Source: an uncultured Eubacteriales bacterium (lineage in GTDB: Bacteria > Bacillota > Clostridia > Oscillospirales > Acutalibacteraceae). From it: a DNA stretch of 64,000 nt. The notes below the pieces were generated by a model, which made no database searches, was not told the origin of the DNA, and saw only the letters and a list, made by a program, of their open reading frames with translations. Numbering within the stretch: position 1 is the stretch's first letter; every line of letters begins with the position of its first letter. The stretch spans positions 124,001 to 188,000 of the forward strand of contig CAKSQO010000001.1 in NCBI GenBank assembly GCA_934486615.1. Reading direction: 5' to 3'. Position numbers and translations under genes: made by a program. Positions 17,601-25,818 of the stretch are shown in pieces.

Positions 17601-18248
17601 GCGGAGCTTAGGACGAAAATTCGCTCCCTCGGCTCGGTCAACGTCTCGGCTATCGAGGAATACAGGGAAGTCAGCGAGCGCTACGAATTTATGACCGCGC
17701 AGGTCGCCGACGTCGAGAACTCGCGCGACGCGCTCTACAAGCTCATAAATTCGCTGACCGACCAGATGAAAGCGCTGTTTACCGAGCGCTTCTACGCGAT
17801 AAACGCGCATTTTTCAAGGGTGTTCAGCGAGCTGTTCGGCGGCGGCACTGCAGAGCTGAAGCTGACCGATCCCGACAATACACTTGAGTCGGGCATTGAG
17901 ATTATCGCCCAGCCGCCGGGAAAGACGATTTCGATAATCGAGCAGCTTTCGGGCGGCGAAAAGGCGCTCATCGCCATTTCGATATACTTTGCGGTTATGA
18001 AGGTCAACCCGCCGCCGTTTTGTATCCTCGACGAGGTCGACGCGGCGTTCGATGACGTAAACGTCACGCGCTTCGCCGACTATCTGGCGCGAATGAGCGA
18101 GGGGACGCAGTTCATCGTCATCACTCACCGCCGCGGCAGCATGGAAAAGGCCGATATGCTCTACGGTGTTACAATGCAGGAAAAGGGCGTGTCCAAGTTG
18201 CTTGAGCTGAACGTCAGGGAGCTTGAGCAGAAATTCAACATCAGATAA
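14676..18248 (+). CDS. smc: chromosome segregation ATPase SMC
   Basis: 1190 residues, full SMC architecture. The N-terminal ATP head has GPNGSGKSNISDAV; long heptad-rich coiled coils (about 165-500 and 680-1010) flank a hinge around 505-665 that contains the GGSLTGGSM glycines; the C-terminal head has the ABC signature QLSGGEKALIAIS and Walker B FCILDEVDAAFDD. It acts with ScpA/ScpB, not in this window, to condense and segregate the chromosome. The TTG start at 14676 follows GAGGAAG and overlaps the upstream stop (TTGA). Confidence 0.97.
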   Translation: MRLKSIEIQGFKSFADKTVLNFGAGITAVVGPNGSGKSNISDAVRWVLGEQSNKTLRGNKMEDVIFGGTAARKRLGFAEVTLTIDNAERNLPMDEDEVSVTRRYYRSGESEYKINNISVRLKDVHELFMDTGLGRDGYSMVGQGKIDDIVGSKTSSERRDIFEEAAGISRFRYKKTEAERKLAQAEDNLVRLRDILAELESRVGPLAEQSKKAERFLEYSKEQETLQIGLWLNTLSKYKDALRDQEYKIASARAQYDDINSKIAELESVIDRSADESMRISAQTEDARVRASQLEEAAAKIDSEIAVKNNTVFHNNETIERIKADIAEIENGGSSITTDISAKEEQIVSKNAEIETVNRLLAAANEQLLGLISDSDAFSGRIEQLNGELNLLAARSADVRVALMAADTTIEETQSRSSAVAEAAAEKGRLCESLEAELSALNEDLKHCDDTINECVNSLKGRELIFSSRSEKLESIKKSIDTLALDEGEKRRRAQILKDLERNMEGFGYAVKSVVQASEQGRLSGVHGPVSYIMRVDTKYSTAIECALGAALQNIVVDNENDAKKAIAYLKNNRLGRATFLPLTSVKPRFFSGRDLDGETGFIGMASTLVGYDKKYETVISYLLGSIAVCDDIDSAVAIAKKNGYKFKIVTLDGQVVNAGGSLTGGSMAKSAGILSRSGDIDRLLKAADEIAAKKAAEEERFDRLKSELAAMEAEMTVAKSAETTAQEDKIRVLGEIKRVKEQLNSNRTDISALESELAANEKRLNELGEEKRRAESELGELSASSESSRASLVELMGGRDETSGVRKELEDKISAYKTQIFELEKGADMIRSSIAELKNFASDQGERTLRLRTEIDSVIALNVAAEADIAVLTESADRLRAQAADAKASVADLLAKRDGLDKSVQNMRVEERALSGDKEKMNGELVRLEERKIQMVHEYDDTIKKLYDEYGLTRSEAEEKGEIPEDIPAAQRRLAELRTKIRSLGSVNVSAIEEYREVSERYEFMTAQVADVENSRDALYKLINSLTDQMKALFTERFYAINAHFSRVFSELFGGGTAELKLTDPDNTLESGIEIIAQPPGKTISIIEQLSGGEKALIAISIYFAVMKVNPPPFCILDEVDAAFDDVNVTRFADYLARMSEGTQFIVITHRRGSMEKADMLYGVTMQEKGVSKLLELNVRELEQKFNIR

Positions 18249-18260
18249 GGGGGCAGCCGC

Positions 18261-19169
18261 ATGGGCTTCTTTTCAAAAATCGGAAACGGACTTAAAAAGA
18301 CGCGCGAATCGTTTATGGGAGCGTTCTCAAGCTTGATTTCCTCGTTTACCAAAATCGACGGTGAGTTCTTCGAGGAGCTGGAAGAAATTCTCATTATGGC
18401 CGACGTCGGAGTGCTCACCGCGTCCGACATCTGCGCCAAGCTCCGCGAGCAGGTCAAGAGCGAGCGCGTCACCGACCCTAACGAAATTCGCGATATGCTC
18501 AAGGCAATCATTACTGACATTCTCGGCACGGATAACAGTCTTAGCCTCAACACCAAGCCCTCGGTCATAATGGTCATCGGCGTAAACGGTGCAGGCAAGA
18601 CCACGTCCGTCGGCAAGATGGCCGCGCGATTCAAAAGCGAGGGCAAGAGCGTTATTCTGGGCGCGGCGGACACCTTCCGTGCGGGCGCTATCGAGCAGCT
18701 CAACGTCTGGGCCGAGCGTGCGGGTGTGCCGATAATTAAGACAAACGAGGGCGCCGACCCCGCTGCAGTTGTGTTCGACACTATTGCCGCAGGGAAGGCA
18801 CGCGGTTGCGACATTATCCTGTGTGACACCGCGGGCAGGCTGCATAATAAGAAGAATCTTATGGACGAGCTTGCCAAAATGTCGCGCATAGTCCGCCGCG
18901 AGCTGCCCGACGCCGATGTCGAGACTCTGCTTGTGCTCGACGCAACAACGGGGCAAAACGCCGTCAATCAGGCAAAGGAATTCAGCAAAGCGGGCGAGAT
19001 CACCGGCATAGTGCTGACAAAGCTCGACGGTACGGCCAAGGGCGGAGTTGTCATTTCGATAAAGAACGAGCTCGGCATACCCGTCAAATTCGTCGGAGTC
19101 GGCGAGGGCATCGACGACCTGCAGCCGTTTGATGAAAAAGAGTTCGTCGACGGAATTTTTGAGGGCTGA
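18261..19169 (+). CDS. ftsY: signal recognition particle receptor FtsY
   Basis: Membrane receptor GTPase that docks SRP-ribosome complexes. 302 residues, a short form with only the NG domains and no acidic A domain; the basic/amphipathic N-terminus (FFSKIGNGLKKTRESF) likely touches the membrane. GTPase motifs: GVNGAGKTTSVGKMA, DTAGRLHNKKNLMDEL and TKLDGTAKGG. It lies 12 nt downstream of smc, the usual smc-ftsY pair. Confidence 0.97.
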   Translation: MGFFSKIGNGLKKTRESFMGAFSSLISSFTKIDGEFFEELEEILIMADVGVLTASDICAKLREQVKSERVTDPNEIRDMLKAIITDILGTDNSLSLNTKPSVIMVIGVNGAGKTTSVGKMAARFKSEGKSVILGAADTFRAGAIEQLNVWAERAGVPIIKTNEGADPAAVVFDTIAAGKARGCDIILCDTAGRLHNKKNLMDELAKMSRIVRRELPDADVETLLVLDATTGQNAVNQAKEFSKAGEITGIVLTKLDGTAKGGVVISIKNELGIPVKFVGVGEGIDDLQPFDEKEFVDGIFEG

Positions 19170-19172
19170 TAT

Positions 19173-19787
19173 ATGGATTTTATTCTCGCATCAAAAAACA
19201 GGCACAAGCTCGACGAGCTCAGCCGCATACTCGCGCCCATGGGCATAAGAGTGCTGCTTGAGAGCGAAACGGGCATTGACTTCCCGGAAGTCGACGAAAC
19301 AGGGGAGACTTTCGCCGAGAACGCGGAGCTTAAAGCACGCTCGGCGTGCTCGGTCAGCGGACTGCCCGCGATTGCGGACGATTCGGGGCTGTGCATCGAC
19401 GGACTCAACGGCGCTCCCGGCGTGTACTCCGCGCGCTTTGCGGGCGAGGGTCACGATGACGAAGCGAACATCGACAAGGTGCTCACCCTTCTAAAGGACG
19501 CGCCTGTCGGCTCGAGTGAGCGCAACGCGCGCTTTGTTTCGTCGGTGTGCTGCTGCTTCCCGAACGGCGACAAGATCACCGCCGAGGGCTGTTGCCACGG
19601 CGTTATCGCCACCGAGCGCCACGGCAGCAACGGTTTCGGCTATGACCCGATTTTTATGGTCGGCGAGCTTAGCTTTGCCGAGATGAGCGACGGTCAAAAG
19701 GACGCGGTCAGTCATCGCGGCAACGCGCTTCGCGCTTTTGAAGAAAAGATTAAGATTTATTTGGAGAAAAACTATGCTGACAAGTAA
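19173..19787 (+). CDS. rdgB: XTP/dITP diphosphatase (RdgB/HAM1)
   Basis: Sanitises the nucleotide pool by hydrolysing ITP, dITP and XTP. 204 residues with the family motifs ASKNRHKLDEL, ADDSGLCIDGLNGAPGVYSAR, GSNGFGYDPIF and VSHRGNAL. It starts 3 nt after ftsY and its 3' end overlaps yhbY by 14 nt, indicating translational coupling. Confidence 0.95.
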   Translation: MDFILASKNRHKLDELSRILAPMGIRVLLESETGIDFPEVDETGETFAENAELKARSACSVSGLPAIADDSGLCIDGLNGAPGVYSARFAGEGHDDEANIDKVLTLLKDAPVGSSERNARFVSSVCCCFPNGDKITAEGCCHGVIATERHGSNGFGYDPIFMVGELSFAEMSDGQKDAVSHRGNALRAFEEKIKIYLEKNYADK

Positions 19788-20082
19788 GCAGAGAGCTCAA
19801 CTGAGAGCTATGGCAAATTCGTTTGAAACGATACTCACCGTCGGTAAGGGCGGCGTGGTCGACACTATTATAAAGCAGGCCGACGATTCGCTTGAGGCCC
19901 GCGAGCTTATCAAGGGCCGCGTGCTCGAGACTTCGCCCGTAAAGTCGCGCGAGGCTGCGGAGCTTATCGCCGACGCGGTCGGAGCGGAGGTCGTGCAGGT
20001 CATCGGCTCGCGCTTTGTCATTTACAGAGAGAGCGAGAAAAACAAGAAAATCGAGCTTGTAAAGGCGAAGAAAAGCAAATGA
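19774..20082 (+). CDS. yhbY: YhbY-type CRM-domain RNA-binding protein
   Basis: 102 residues, a single CRM (CRS1-YhbY) domain starting MLTSKQRAQLRAMANSFE and containing the GKGGV loop (about 24-28), typical of small proteins associated with the 50S precursor. The ATG at 19774 with TTGGAGAAAA upstream is preferred over an earlier in-frame ATG inside rdgB. The order rdgB-yhbY-nadD-yqeK-rsfS parallels the Bacillus yqe cluster. Confidence 0.92.
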   Translation: MLTSKQRAQLRAMANSFETILTVGKGGVVDTIIKQADDSLEARELIKGRVLETSPVKSREAAELIADAVGAEVVQVIGSRFVIYRESEKNKKIELVKAKKSK

Positions 20083-21239
20083 AAATCCTGATTTTCGGCG
20101 GCTCGTTCAATCCCGTGCATAACGGCCACGTCCACCTCTTTAATGCGTTCAGGCAGCTTGTAAAGCCGAAGCTGACCATAATTATACCTACGTTTATCCC
20201 CGTGCACAAGCGCGTCGGGGGCGACTTTCTTTCGCCCGAGCACAGGGTGAATATGTGCTCGCTCGCGTTTGCGGGTGAGGGCGTGGAGATAAGTGACATC
20301 GAGACGTCAAGCTCCCGCGCGTGCTACACTTTTGATACTTTAACGCAGCTTAAAAAACGCTATCCCGACGGCGAATTTTACCTCGCCTGCGGCGCGGATA
20401 TGTTCCTGACGTTTGACAGGTGGTACAGGTTCGAGGATATTTACCGCCTTGCGGTCATATGCGGAATAAGGCGCAGCAAAAGCGACGCGTCGCTCGATGC
20501 TTTTGCAAAGGCGCAGGCGCCGTTCGGTATGCGCGCGCTTATCGCCGACGCGCCCGAGGTCGACATTTCGTCCACGCAGGTGCGGCAGCTCATCACTTCG
20601 GGCGGCGACTGGAGCGCGCTTGTGCCGAGCAAGGTTGCCGATTACATCAGGCAAAACGGTCTGTACACATGGGGCATCGACGAGCCGCTTGACGCAGTTC
20701 GTGCGCGGCTTAAAGCGACCTTGAGCGAGAAGCGCTGCTACCACAGCTTCTGCGTTGCCGATATGGCAAAGCGGCTCGCGCAGATAAACGGCTGCGACCC
20801 CGACAAGGCGTACTTCGCGGGACTGGTGCATGACATTGTCCGCGAGCTGCCGCGTGAGCAGGCACTCGACTTCGCACGCAGAAACGACGTTAAAATGAGC
20901 GAGCTTGAGCTTGCTTCGCCGAATTTGTGGCACGCGATGATAGGCGCTGAATTCATTCAGACCGAGCTTGGCGTGCGCGACAGCGACATAATAAACGCCG
21001 TCAGATATCACACGACCGGCCGCGCGGGAATGAGTCTGCTCGAGCGCATTGTCTACGTCGCCGACTGTACGTCGGCCGACCGCAAATACTCAAACGTCGA
21101 CGAGATAAGAGAACTTGCTTTAAGCGACCTTAACGGGGCTGTGAAAGCCTCGCTCGACTTCACCGCCGAGGATTTGACGCGCAAGGGGATCCCCGTGCAC
21201 CCGGACACGCTCGCAGCGCTTGCCGCGTTTTGCGAATAA
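20079..21239 (+). CDS. nadD: NadD-YqeK fusion: nicotinate-nucleotide adenylyltransferase plus HD-domain hydrolase
   Basis: One 386-residue polypeptide. Residues 1-195 are NadD: GGSFNPVHNGHVHLF at the start and ISSTQVRQLI near 165. Residues about 205-386 are YqeK: an HD hydrolase with HSFCVADMAKRLA, AGLVHDIVREL (the HD pair), YHTTGRAGMS and YVADCTSADR. NadD makes NaAD from NaMN and ATP; YqeK proteins have been reported to hydrolyse Ap4A symmetrically. In Bacillus these are separate adjacent genes. The frame is open without a break, so this is a true fusion. The ATGA start overlaps yhbY. Confidence 0.93.
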   Translation: MKILIFGGSFNPVHNGHVHLFNAFRQLVKPKLTIIIPTFIPVHKRVGGDFLSPEHRVNMCSLAFAGEGVEISDIETSSSRACYTFDTLTQLKKRYPDGEFYLACGADMFLTFDRWYRFEDIYRLAVICGIRRSKSDASLDAFAKAQAPFGMRALIADAPEVDISSTQVRQLITSGGDWSALVPSKVADYIRQNGLYTWGIDEPLDAVRARLKATLSEKRCYHSFCVADMAKRLAQINGCDPDKAYFAGLVHDIVRELPREQALDFARRNDVKMSELELASPNLWHAMIGAEFIQTELGVRDSDIINAVRYHTTGRAGMSLLERIVYVADCTSADRKYSNVDEIRELALSDLNGAVKASLDFTAEDLTRKGIPVHPDTLAALAAFCE

Positions 21240-21242
21240 ATG

Positions 21243-21271
21243 TTGAAAAATCGGGCGCGTCGGAGTATAAT
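21243..21271 (+). promoter_or_regulatory. rsfS-leuS promoter
   Basis: TTGAAA (21243-21248), 17-nt spacer, TATAAT (21266-21271), in the 61-nt gap after nadD-yqeK. It would give rsfS-leuS a promoter independent of the upstream run. Confidence 0.8.
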
Positions 21272-21300
21272 TGACGATATAAATGTTTCAGAGGTGTCAT

Positions 21301-21669
21301 ATGGAAGCTATTGATATTTTAAAAACGGCCGCAGGGGCGCTGAGCTCCAAAAAGGCGGTTGATATATTCGCGACCCGCGTCGCCGACCTCACCGTGCTGA
21401 CCGACTACTTTCTCATCGCAAACGGCACGTCGTCGACCCACGTCAAGTCGCTTGCCGACGAGGTAGAGGAAAAGCTCAGCGAGCAGGGAGTCGAGCCGCT
21501 CAACATCGAGGGGCGCGCGACAGGCTGGGTGCTGCTCGACTACGGCAGCGTGGTCGTTCACGTTTTCACCAAACAGGCGCGGGATACTTACAGTCTTGAA
21601 AGACTGTGGGCTGACGGCGAGCGCGTCGATTTACAGGATACAGCCGAAGCTGAGGAGGAGCAGAAGTGA
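21301..21669 (+). CDS. rsfS: ribosome silencing factor RsfS
   Basis: 122 residues. It binds ribosomal protein L14 and blocks subunit joining in starvation. The sequence MEAIDILKTAAGALSSKKA, TDYFLIANGTSSTHVKSLADEV and GWVLLDYGSVVVHVF are diagnostic. The ATG at 21301 follows GAGGTG closely and gives the family N-terminus; an in-frame ATG at 21283 would add six atypical residues. The stop overlaps the leuS GTG start (GTGA). Confidence 0.94.
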   Translation: MEAIDILKTAAGALSSKKAVDIFATRVADLTVLTDYFLIANGTSSTHVKSLADEVEEKLSEQGVEPLNIEGRATGWVLLDYGSVVVHVFTKQARDTYSLERLWADGERVDLQDTAEAEEEQK

Positions 21670-24071
21670 AATACGATTTTGCGGCCATTGAAAAAAAGTG
21701 GCAGAAAAAGTGGGACGAAAGCCAGGTCTTCCACGCCGAAAACAACAGTGACAAGCCTAAATTCTACGGTCTTGTCGAGTTTCCTTATCCGTCGGGACAG
21801 GGGCTTCACGTCGGTCACCCGCGCTCTTACACCGCGATTGACATCATCTGCCGCAAGCGCCGCCTTGACGGCTATAACGTGCTCTATCCGATGGGCTGGG
21901 ACGCATTCGGTCTGCCTACCGAAAACTACGCTATTAAAAACCATATCCACCCCGAGACAGTTACCAAGCAGAATATCGCCCGCTTTAAGCAGCAGCTGAA
22001 GTCGCTCGGCTTTTCATTCGACTGGCAGCGCGAGATCAACACTACCGACCCCGAATATTACAAGTGGACGCAGTGGATATTCCTGCAGATGTTCAAAAAG
22101 GGTCTGGCGTATAAAAAGGAAATGAGCGTAAACTGGTGCACCTCCTGCAAGTGCGTGCTTGCAAATGAGGAGGTCGTCAACGGCGTGTGCGAGCGCTGCG
22201 GCAGCGAGGTCGTCCACAAGGTCAAAAGCCAGTGGATGCTCAAAATCACCGCCTACGCCGAGCGCCTGCTCAACGACCTTGATACCGTCGACTACATCGA
22301 ACGTGTTAAAATCCAGCAGCGCAACTGGATAGGCAAGTCCACGGGCGCTCAGGTCAGGTTTGCCACCACAATCGGCGAAACGCTTGAGGTCTACACCACC
22401 CGCCCGGACACGCTGTTCGGCGCAACTTATATGGTAATTGCCCCCGAGCACCCCGTTCTCGATAAGGTTGCCGATAAGATAACCAACATCGACGCAATCC
22501 GCGCCTATCAGGCTGAGGCTGCGAAAAAGTCCGACTTTGAGCGCTCCGAAATGGCCAAGAATAAGACGGGCATTAAAATCGAAGGATTTATGGCAATCAA
22601 CCCGCTGACAGGCAAGGAGATCCCGATTTTCGTCTCCGACTACGTCCTTGTTTCCTACGGCACGGGCGCTATCATGGCCGTTCCCGCGCACGATACCCGC
22701 GACTGGGATTTCGCCAAGACGTTCGGCCTGCCGATAATCGAGGTCGTCAAGGGCGGCGACGTTGAAAAAGAAGCATTCACCGACTGCGCGACCGGAATAA
22801 TGGTCAATTCGGGCTTCCTTGACGGACTCACCGTCGATGAAGCGAAGGTCAGGGTCATCGAGTACCTTACCGAAAAGGGAATCGGCGAGAAAAAAGTCAA
22901 CTACAAGCTGCGCGACTGGGTGTTCTCACGTCAGCGCTACTGGGGCGAGCCTATCCCGATTATCCACTGCGACAAGTGCGGCTTTGTGCCTGTTGACGAA
23001 AAGGATCTGCCTGTCAGGCTGCCGAACGTCGAGTCGTACGAGCCGACCGACAACGGCGAAAGCCCGCTTGCGGCTATCACCGACTGGGTCAACGTCAAGT
23101 GCCCCAAGTGCGGCGGCCCCGCCAAGCGCGAGACCGATACGATGCCCCAGTGGGCAGGCTCGTCGTGGTACTTCCTGCGCTATTGCGACCCGCACAACAC
23201 CGAAGCGCTCGCTTCCAAAGAAGCGCTCGGCTACTGGCAGCAGGTCGACTGGTACAACGGCGGTATGGAGCACACTACGCTCCACCTGCTTTACAGCCGC
23301 TTCTGGCACAAGTTCCTCTATGACATCGGTGTAGTGCCAAATCCCGAGCCGTACGCAAAGCGCACCAGCCACGGAATGATTCTCGGCGAAAACGGCGAGA
23401 AGATGTCCAAGTCACGCGGCAACGTCGTCAACCCCGACGAGATCGTCGAGCAGTACGGCGCCGATACCATGCGCCTTTACGAGATGTTCATCGGCGATTT
23501 TGAGAAGTCCGCTCCGTGGAGCTCGACCTCGATAAAGGGCTGCCGCCGCTTCCTTGAGCGCGTCTGGGCGCTTCAGGACAAGGCGGTCGACGGCGATTCG
23601 TACTCGCCGCGCCTTGAGTCGAGTATGCACAAGGCTGTCAAGAAGGTCACCGACGACATTGAGGAAATGAAGTTCAACACCGCGATCGCCGCGCTGATGG
23701 CACTCATAAACGACATCGGCAACGAGCCGATAAACAAGGCCGAGCTTGCTACCTTCGTCCTGCTTCTCAGCCCGTTTGCGCCGCATATTTCCGAGGAAAT
23801 ATGGGAGCAGCAGGGCTTCGGCGGAACTATTAACGATCAGCACTGGCCGACCTATGACGAGTCTAAGTGCGTCGACAGCACTGTCGAGATCGTCGTTCAG
23901 ATAAACGGAAAGGTCCGTGCTAAGCTCAACATCTCGCCCGACGCGGAGGCTGCCGACGTTATCGCCGCCGCCAAGGCCGACGAGAAGATCGCCGCTCAGC
24001 TTGAGGGCATGAACGTAATCAAGGAGCTTTATGTCAAAGGCAAGCTCGTCAATATCGTCGCAAAGGCATAA
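21666..24071 (+). CDS. leuS: leucyl-tRNA synthetase
   Basis: Class I synthetase of 801 residues. The HIGH-type motif is in PYPSGQGLHVGHPRSY (HVGH), KMSKS in GEKMSKSRGNVVNPDEI. The editing domain (CP1) carries TTRPDTLFGATYMVIAPEH; zinc-type cysteines are in CTSCKCVLANEEVV and CDKCGF/CPKCGG. The GTG start at 21666 is preceded by GAGGAGG and overlaps the rsfS stop. Confidence 0.97.
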   Translation: MKYDFAAIEKKWQKKWDESQVFHAENNSDKPKFYGLVEFPYPSGQGLHVGHPRSYTAIDIICRKRRLDGYNVLYPMGWDAFGLPTENYAIKNHIHPETVTKQNIARFKQQLKSLGFSFDWQREINTTDPEYYKWTQWIFLQMFKKGLAYKKEMSVNWCTSCKCVLANEEVVNGVCERCGSEVVHKVKSQWMLKITAYAERLLNDLDTVDYIERVKIQQRNWIGKSTGAQVRFATTIGETLEVYTTRPDTLFGATYMVIAPEHPVLDKVADKITNIDAIRAYQAEAAKKSDFERSEMAKNKTGIKIEGFMAINPLTGKEIPIFVSDYVLVSYGTGAIMAVPAHDTRDWDFAKTFGLPIIEVVKGGDVEKEAFTDCATGIMVNSGFLDGLTVDEAKVRVIEYLTEKGIGEKKVNYKLRDWVFSRQRYWGEPIPIIHCDKCGFVPVDEKDLPVRLPNVESYEPTDNGESPLAAITDWVNVKCPKCGGPAKRETDTMPQWAGSSWYFLRYCDPHNTEALASKEALGYWQQVDWYNGGMEHTTLHLLYSRFWHKFLYDIGVVPNPEPYAKRTSHGMILGENGEKMSKSRGNVVNPDEIVEQYGADTMRLYEMFIGDFEKSAPWSSTSIKGCRRFLERVWALQDKAVDGDSYSPRLESSMHKAVKKVTDDIEEMKFNTAIAALMALINDIGNEPINKAELATFVLLLSPFAPHISEEIWEQQGFGGTINDQHWPTYDESKCVDSTVEIVVQINGKVRAKLNISPDAEAADVIAAAKADEKIAAQLEGMNVIKELYVKGKLVNIVAKA

Positions 24072-24085
24072 ATTTTATATTTTAC

Positions 24086-24118
24086 AAAACGGTGCGGACT
24101 GCTCTGCGCCGTTTTGGT
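24086..24118 (+). terminator. probable leuS terminator
   Basis: AAAACGGTGC (24086-24095) pairs with GCGCCGTTTT (24106-24115) over 10 bp including one G-U pair, with a 10-nt loop. The T-run after the stem is poor, so efficiency is uncertain. Confidence 0.6.
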
Positions 24119-24140
24119 GTATTCCTCAGGAGGACTGAAT

Positions 24141-24998
24141 ATGTCAAAAACAGGCTGGCTTAAGATAAATTTTCATATGCATACGACCGTTTCCGACGGA
24201 CACTGCACGCCCGAGGATGCTATCAGATTTTACCGCGACAAGGGCTACGACATCGTCGCGCTGACCGACCACTGGAAGTGGAATAAAAGCGGCGAAATCG
24301 ACGGTATGAGAGTTATCTCGGGTGCTGAGTTCAACACCAACCATTCCGACGCGATAAGGGGAGTGTACCACATTCTCGGAATCGGCTGCGAACGCGACCC
24401 GCAGCTTGATCCGTCAATGCCGCCGCAGCAAATCATCGACGGTATTCGTGCCGCCGGCGGTCTGGCGGTGCTCGCGCACCCTGCGTGGTCGATAAACACG
24501 ACCGAGAATGTAGCGCCGCTGCACGGCCTTGAAGCAACCGAGATATTCAACTCCGTCTCGCAGGTGCACGAGTCGGGACGTGCCTATTCGGGCGATTTTG
24601 TTGACGCGTCGGCCTGCAAGGGCGTGTACTACTCGCTGCTTGCAACGGACGATGCGCACTACTACGACGGTGATCAGACCTGCGGTTGGATTATGCTCGA
24701 GGGCGACCTGAGCATGACCGACGCGCAGATACTCGACGCTGTCAGAGCGGGCAGGTTCTACGCGACTCAAGGCCCCGAACTGTATGCAAAGCGCGAGGAC
24801 GGCAAAATTGTGGTGGACTGCTCGCCGGTCGACCGCATTATGTTCCACTCAAACCTCGTTTGGGCTGCCGGCCACGGCATCACGGGCAAGGGAATGACCC
24901 ACGCCGAAATGCCTATCCACGATGGTGAGCGTTATGTCCGCGTCGAGATAATCGACTCCGAGGGCAAGCACGCGTGGTCGAACATTTTTGTAATCTAA
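24141..24998 (+). CDS. PHP-domain metal-dependent hydrolase
   Basis: 285 residues. PHP superfamily signature: NFHMHTTVSDG near the N-terminus, VALTDHW, VLAHPAWS and TDDAHYYDG, supplying the His/Asp metal ligands. Such proteins hydrolyse phosphoesters of nucleotides, histidinol phosphate or small metabolites; the substrate here is not identifiable. The ATG at 24141 follows AGGAGG. It stands alone between leuS and the sporulation gene, probably with its own promoter. Confidence 0.8.
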   Translation: MSKTGWLKINFHMHTTVSDGHCTPEDAIRFYRDKGYDIVALTDHWKWNKSGEIDGMRVISGAEFNTNHSDAIRGVYHILGIGCERDPQLDPSMPPQQIIDGIRAAGGLAVLAHPAWSINTTENVAPLHGLEATEIFNSVSQVHESGRAYSGDFVDASACKGVYYSLLATDDAHYYDGDQTCGWIMLEGDLSMTDAQILDAVRAGRFYATQGPELYAKREDGKIVVDCSPVDRIMFHSNLVWAAGHGITGKGMTHAEMPIHDGERYVRVEIIDSEGKHAWSNIFVI

Positions 24999-25133
24999 AA
25001 GGCTGATTTGCGATTTTTCGTCGAAATGCAAGTGCACCCGCGCAGCGCGAATTTTCCGCTGCCGCACAAATTTCGCCGCTTCATAAATCGCAAATTTATA
25101 AAACTGCCGATTTGCGAAATTCACCGCTTTTGT

Positions 25134-25159
25134 CACTTTTTTATCGCGTAACATACTAT
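25134..25159 (+). promoter_or_regulatory. candidate sigma-E promoter of yunB
   Basis: CATACTAT (25152-25159) matches the sporulation sigma-E -10 consensus (CATACAnT) at all but one defined base. TCACTTT about 12 nt upstream is a loose -35. The start of yunB is 17 nt downstream of the -10, leaving a very short leader, which weakens the case. Bacillus yunB belongs to the sigma-E regulon. Confidence 0.35.
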
Positions 25160-25175
25160 GATTAGCGGTGATGGT

Positions 25176-25805
25176 ATGAAAAAACGAAGAAGCCGCATGC
25201 CGCTTGTTGCGATAAATCTGCTGCTTGTTTTAACGCTTGTTTTAATGCGCGTTGTCGACAAGCGAATCGGGCCGCTCATCTATAAAGCGGCGCTTGCCGA
25301 AGCGAAAATTCAGCTTGTCAAGGTGATAAACGACGCGGCGGCCGACGCGTTTGACGGCGTCCGATACAGCAATATTGTTACCATCAGCCGCGACTCAAAC
25401 GGCGCGGTCAAGAGCATCGCTGCCGATGCTGCGGCAATCAACCGCTTCAAGACAGAGCTTGTCTCAGCTTACCTGAACGCGACTGACCGTACTTATAAAT
25501 ACAGCGTAAAGGCGGGCACGCTCTCGGGTTATACTTTCCTAAACCACGTCGGCCCGTCGATACCGTTCTACGCCGATTTGTCCCAAACGCCCGAGATCGA
25601 CTGCGTCAGCACGTTTGAGTCAGCGGGGATAAATCAGACGATACACCGGATAGTAATGCACATCAGGGTGAACGTCGACTTTGTCTTTTACACTGACACG
25701 CGGCAGGAGGATATTCACACCGAGTACGTTCTTGCCGAGTCGGTGATAGTCGGCGAAGTGCCAGACAGCTTCACAAGCGTGACGGTCAACTCAAACAATA
25801 ACTAA
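25176..25805 (+). CDS. yunB: sporulation protein YunB
   Basis: 209 residues. A basic N-terminus followed by one membrane segment (LVAINLLLVLTLVLMRVVD, about 9-28) and an extracytoplasmic domain ending in a VDFVFYTDTRQEDIHTEYVLAESVIVGEVP stretch typical of YunB. In Bacillus it is produced in the mother cell under sigma-E and is needed for normal sporulation; mechanism unknown. The ATG at 25176 is preferred to an in-frame ATG at 25158 because GGTGA precedes it. Its presence suggests a spore former or a recent descendant of one. Confidence 0.82.
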   Translation: MKKRRSRMPLVAINLLLVLTLVLMRVVDKRIGPLIYKAALAEAKIQLVKVINDAAADAFDGVRYSNIVTISRDSNGAVKSIAADAAAINRFKTELVSAYLNATDRTYKYSVKAGTLSGYTFLNHVGPSIPFYADLSQTPEIDCVSTFESAGINQTIHRIVMHIRVNVDFVFYTDTRQEDIHTEYVLAESVIVGEVPDSFTSVTVNSNNN

Positions 25806-25818
25806 ACGGAGCAAAAGA

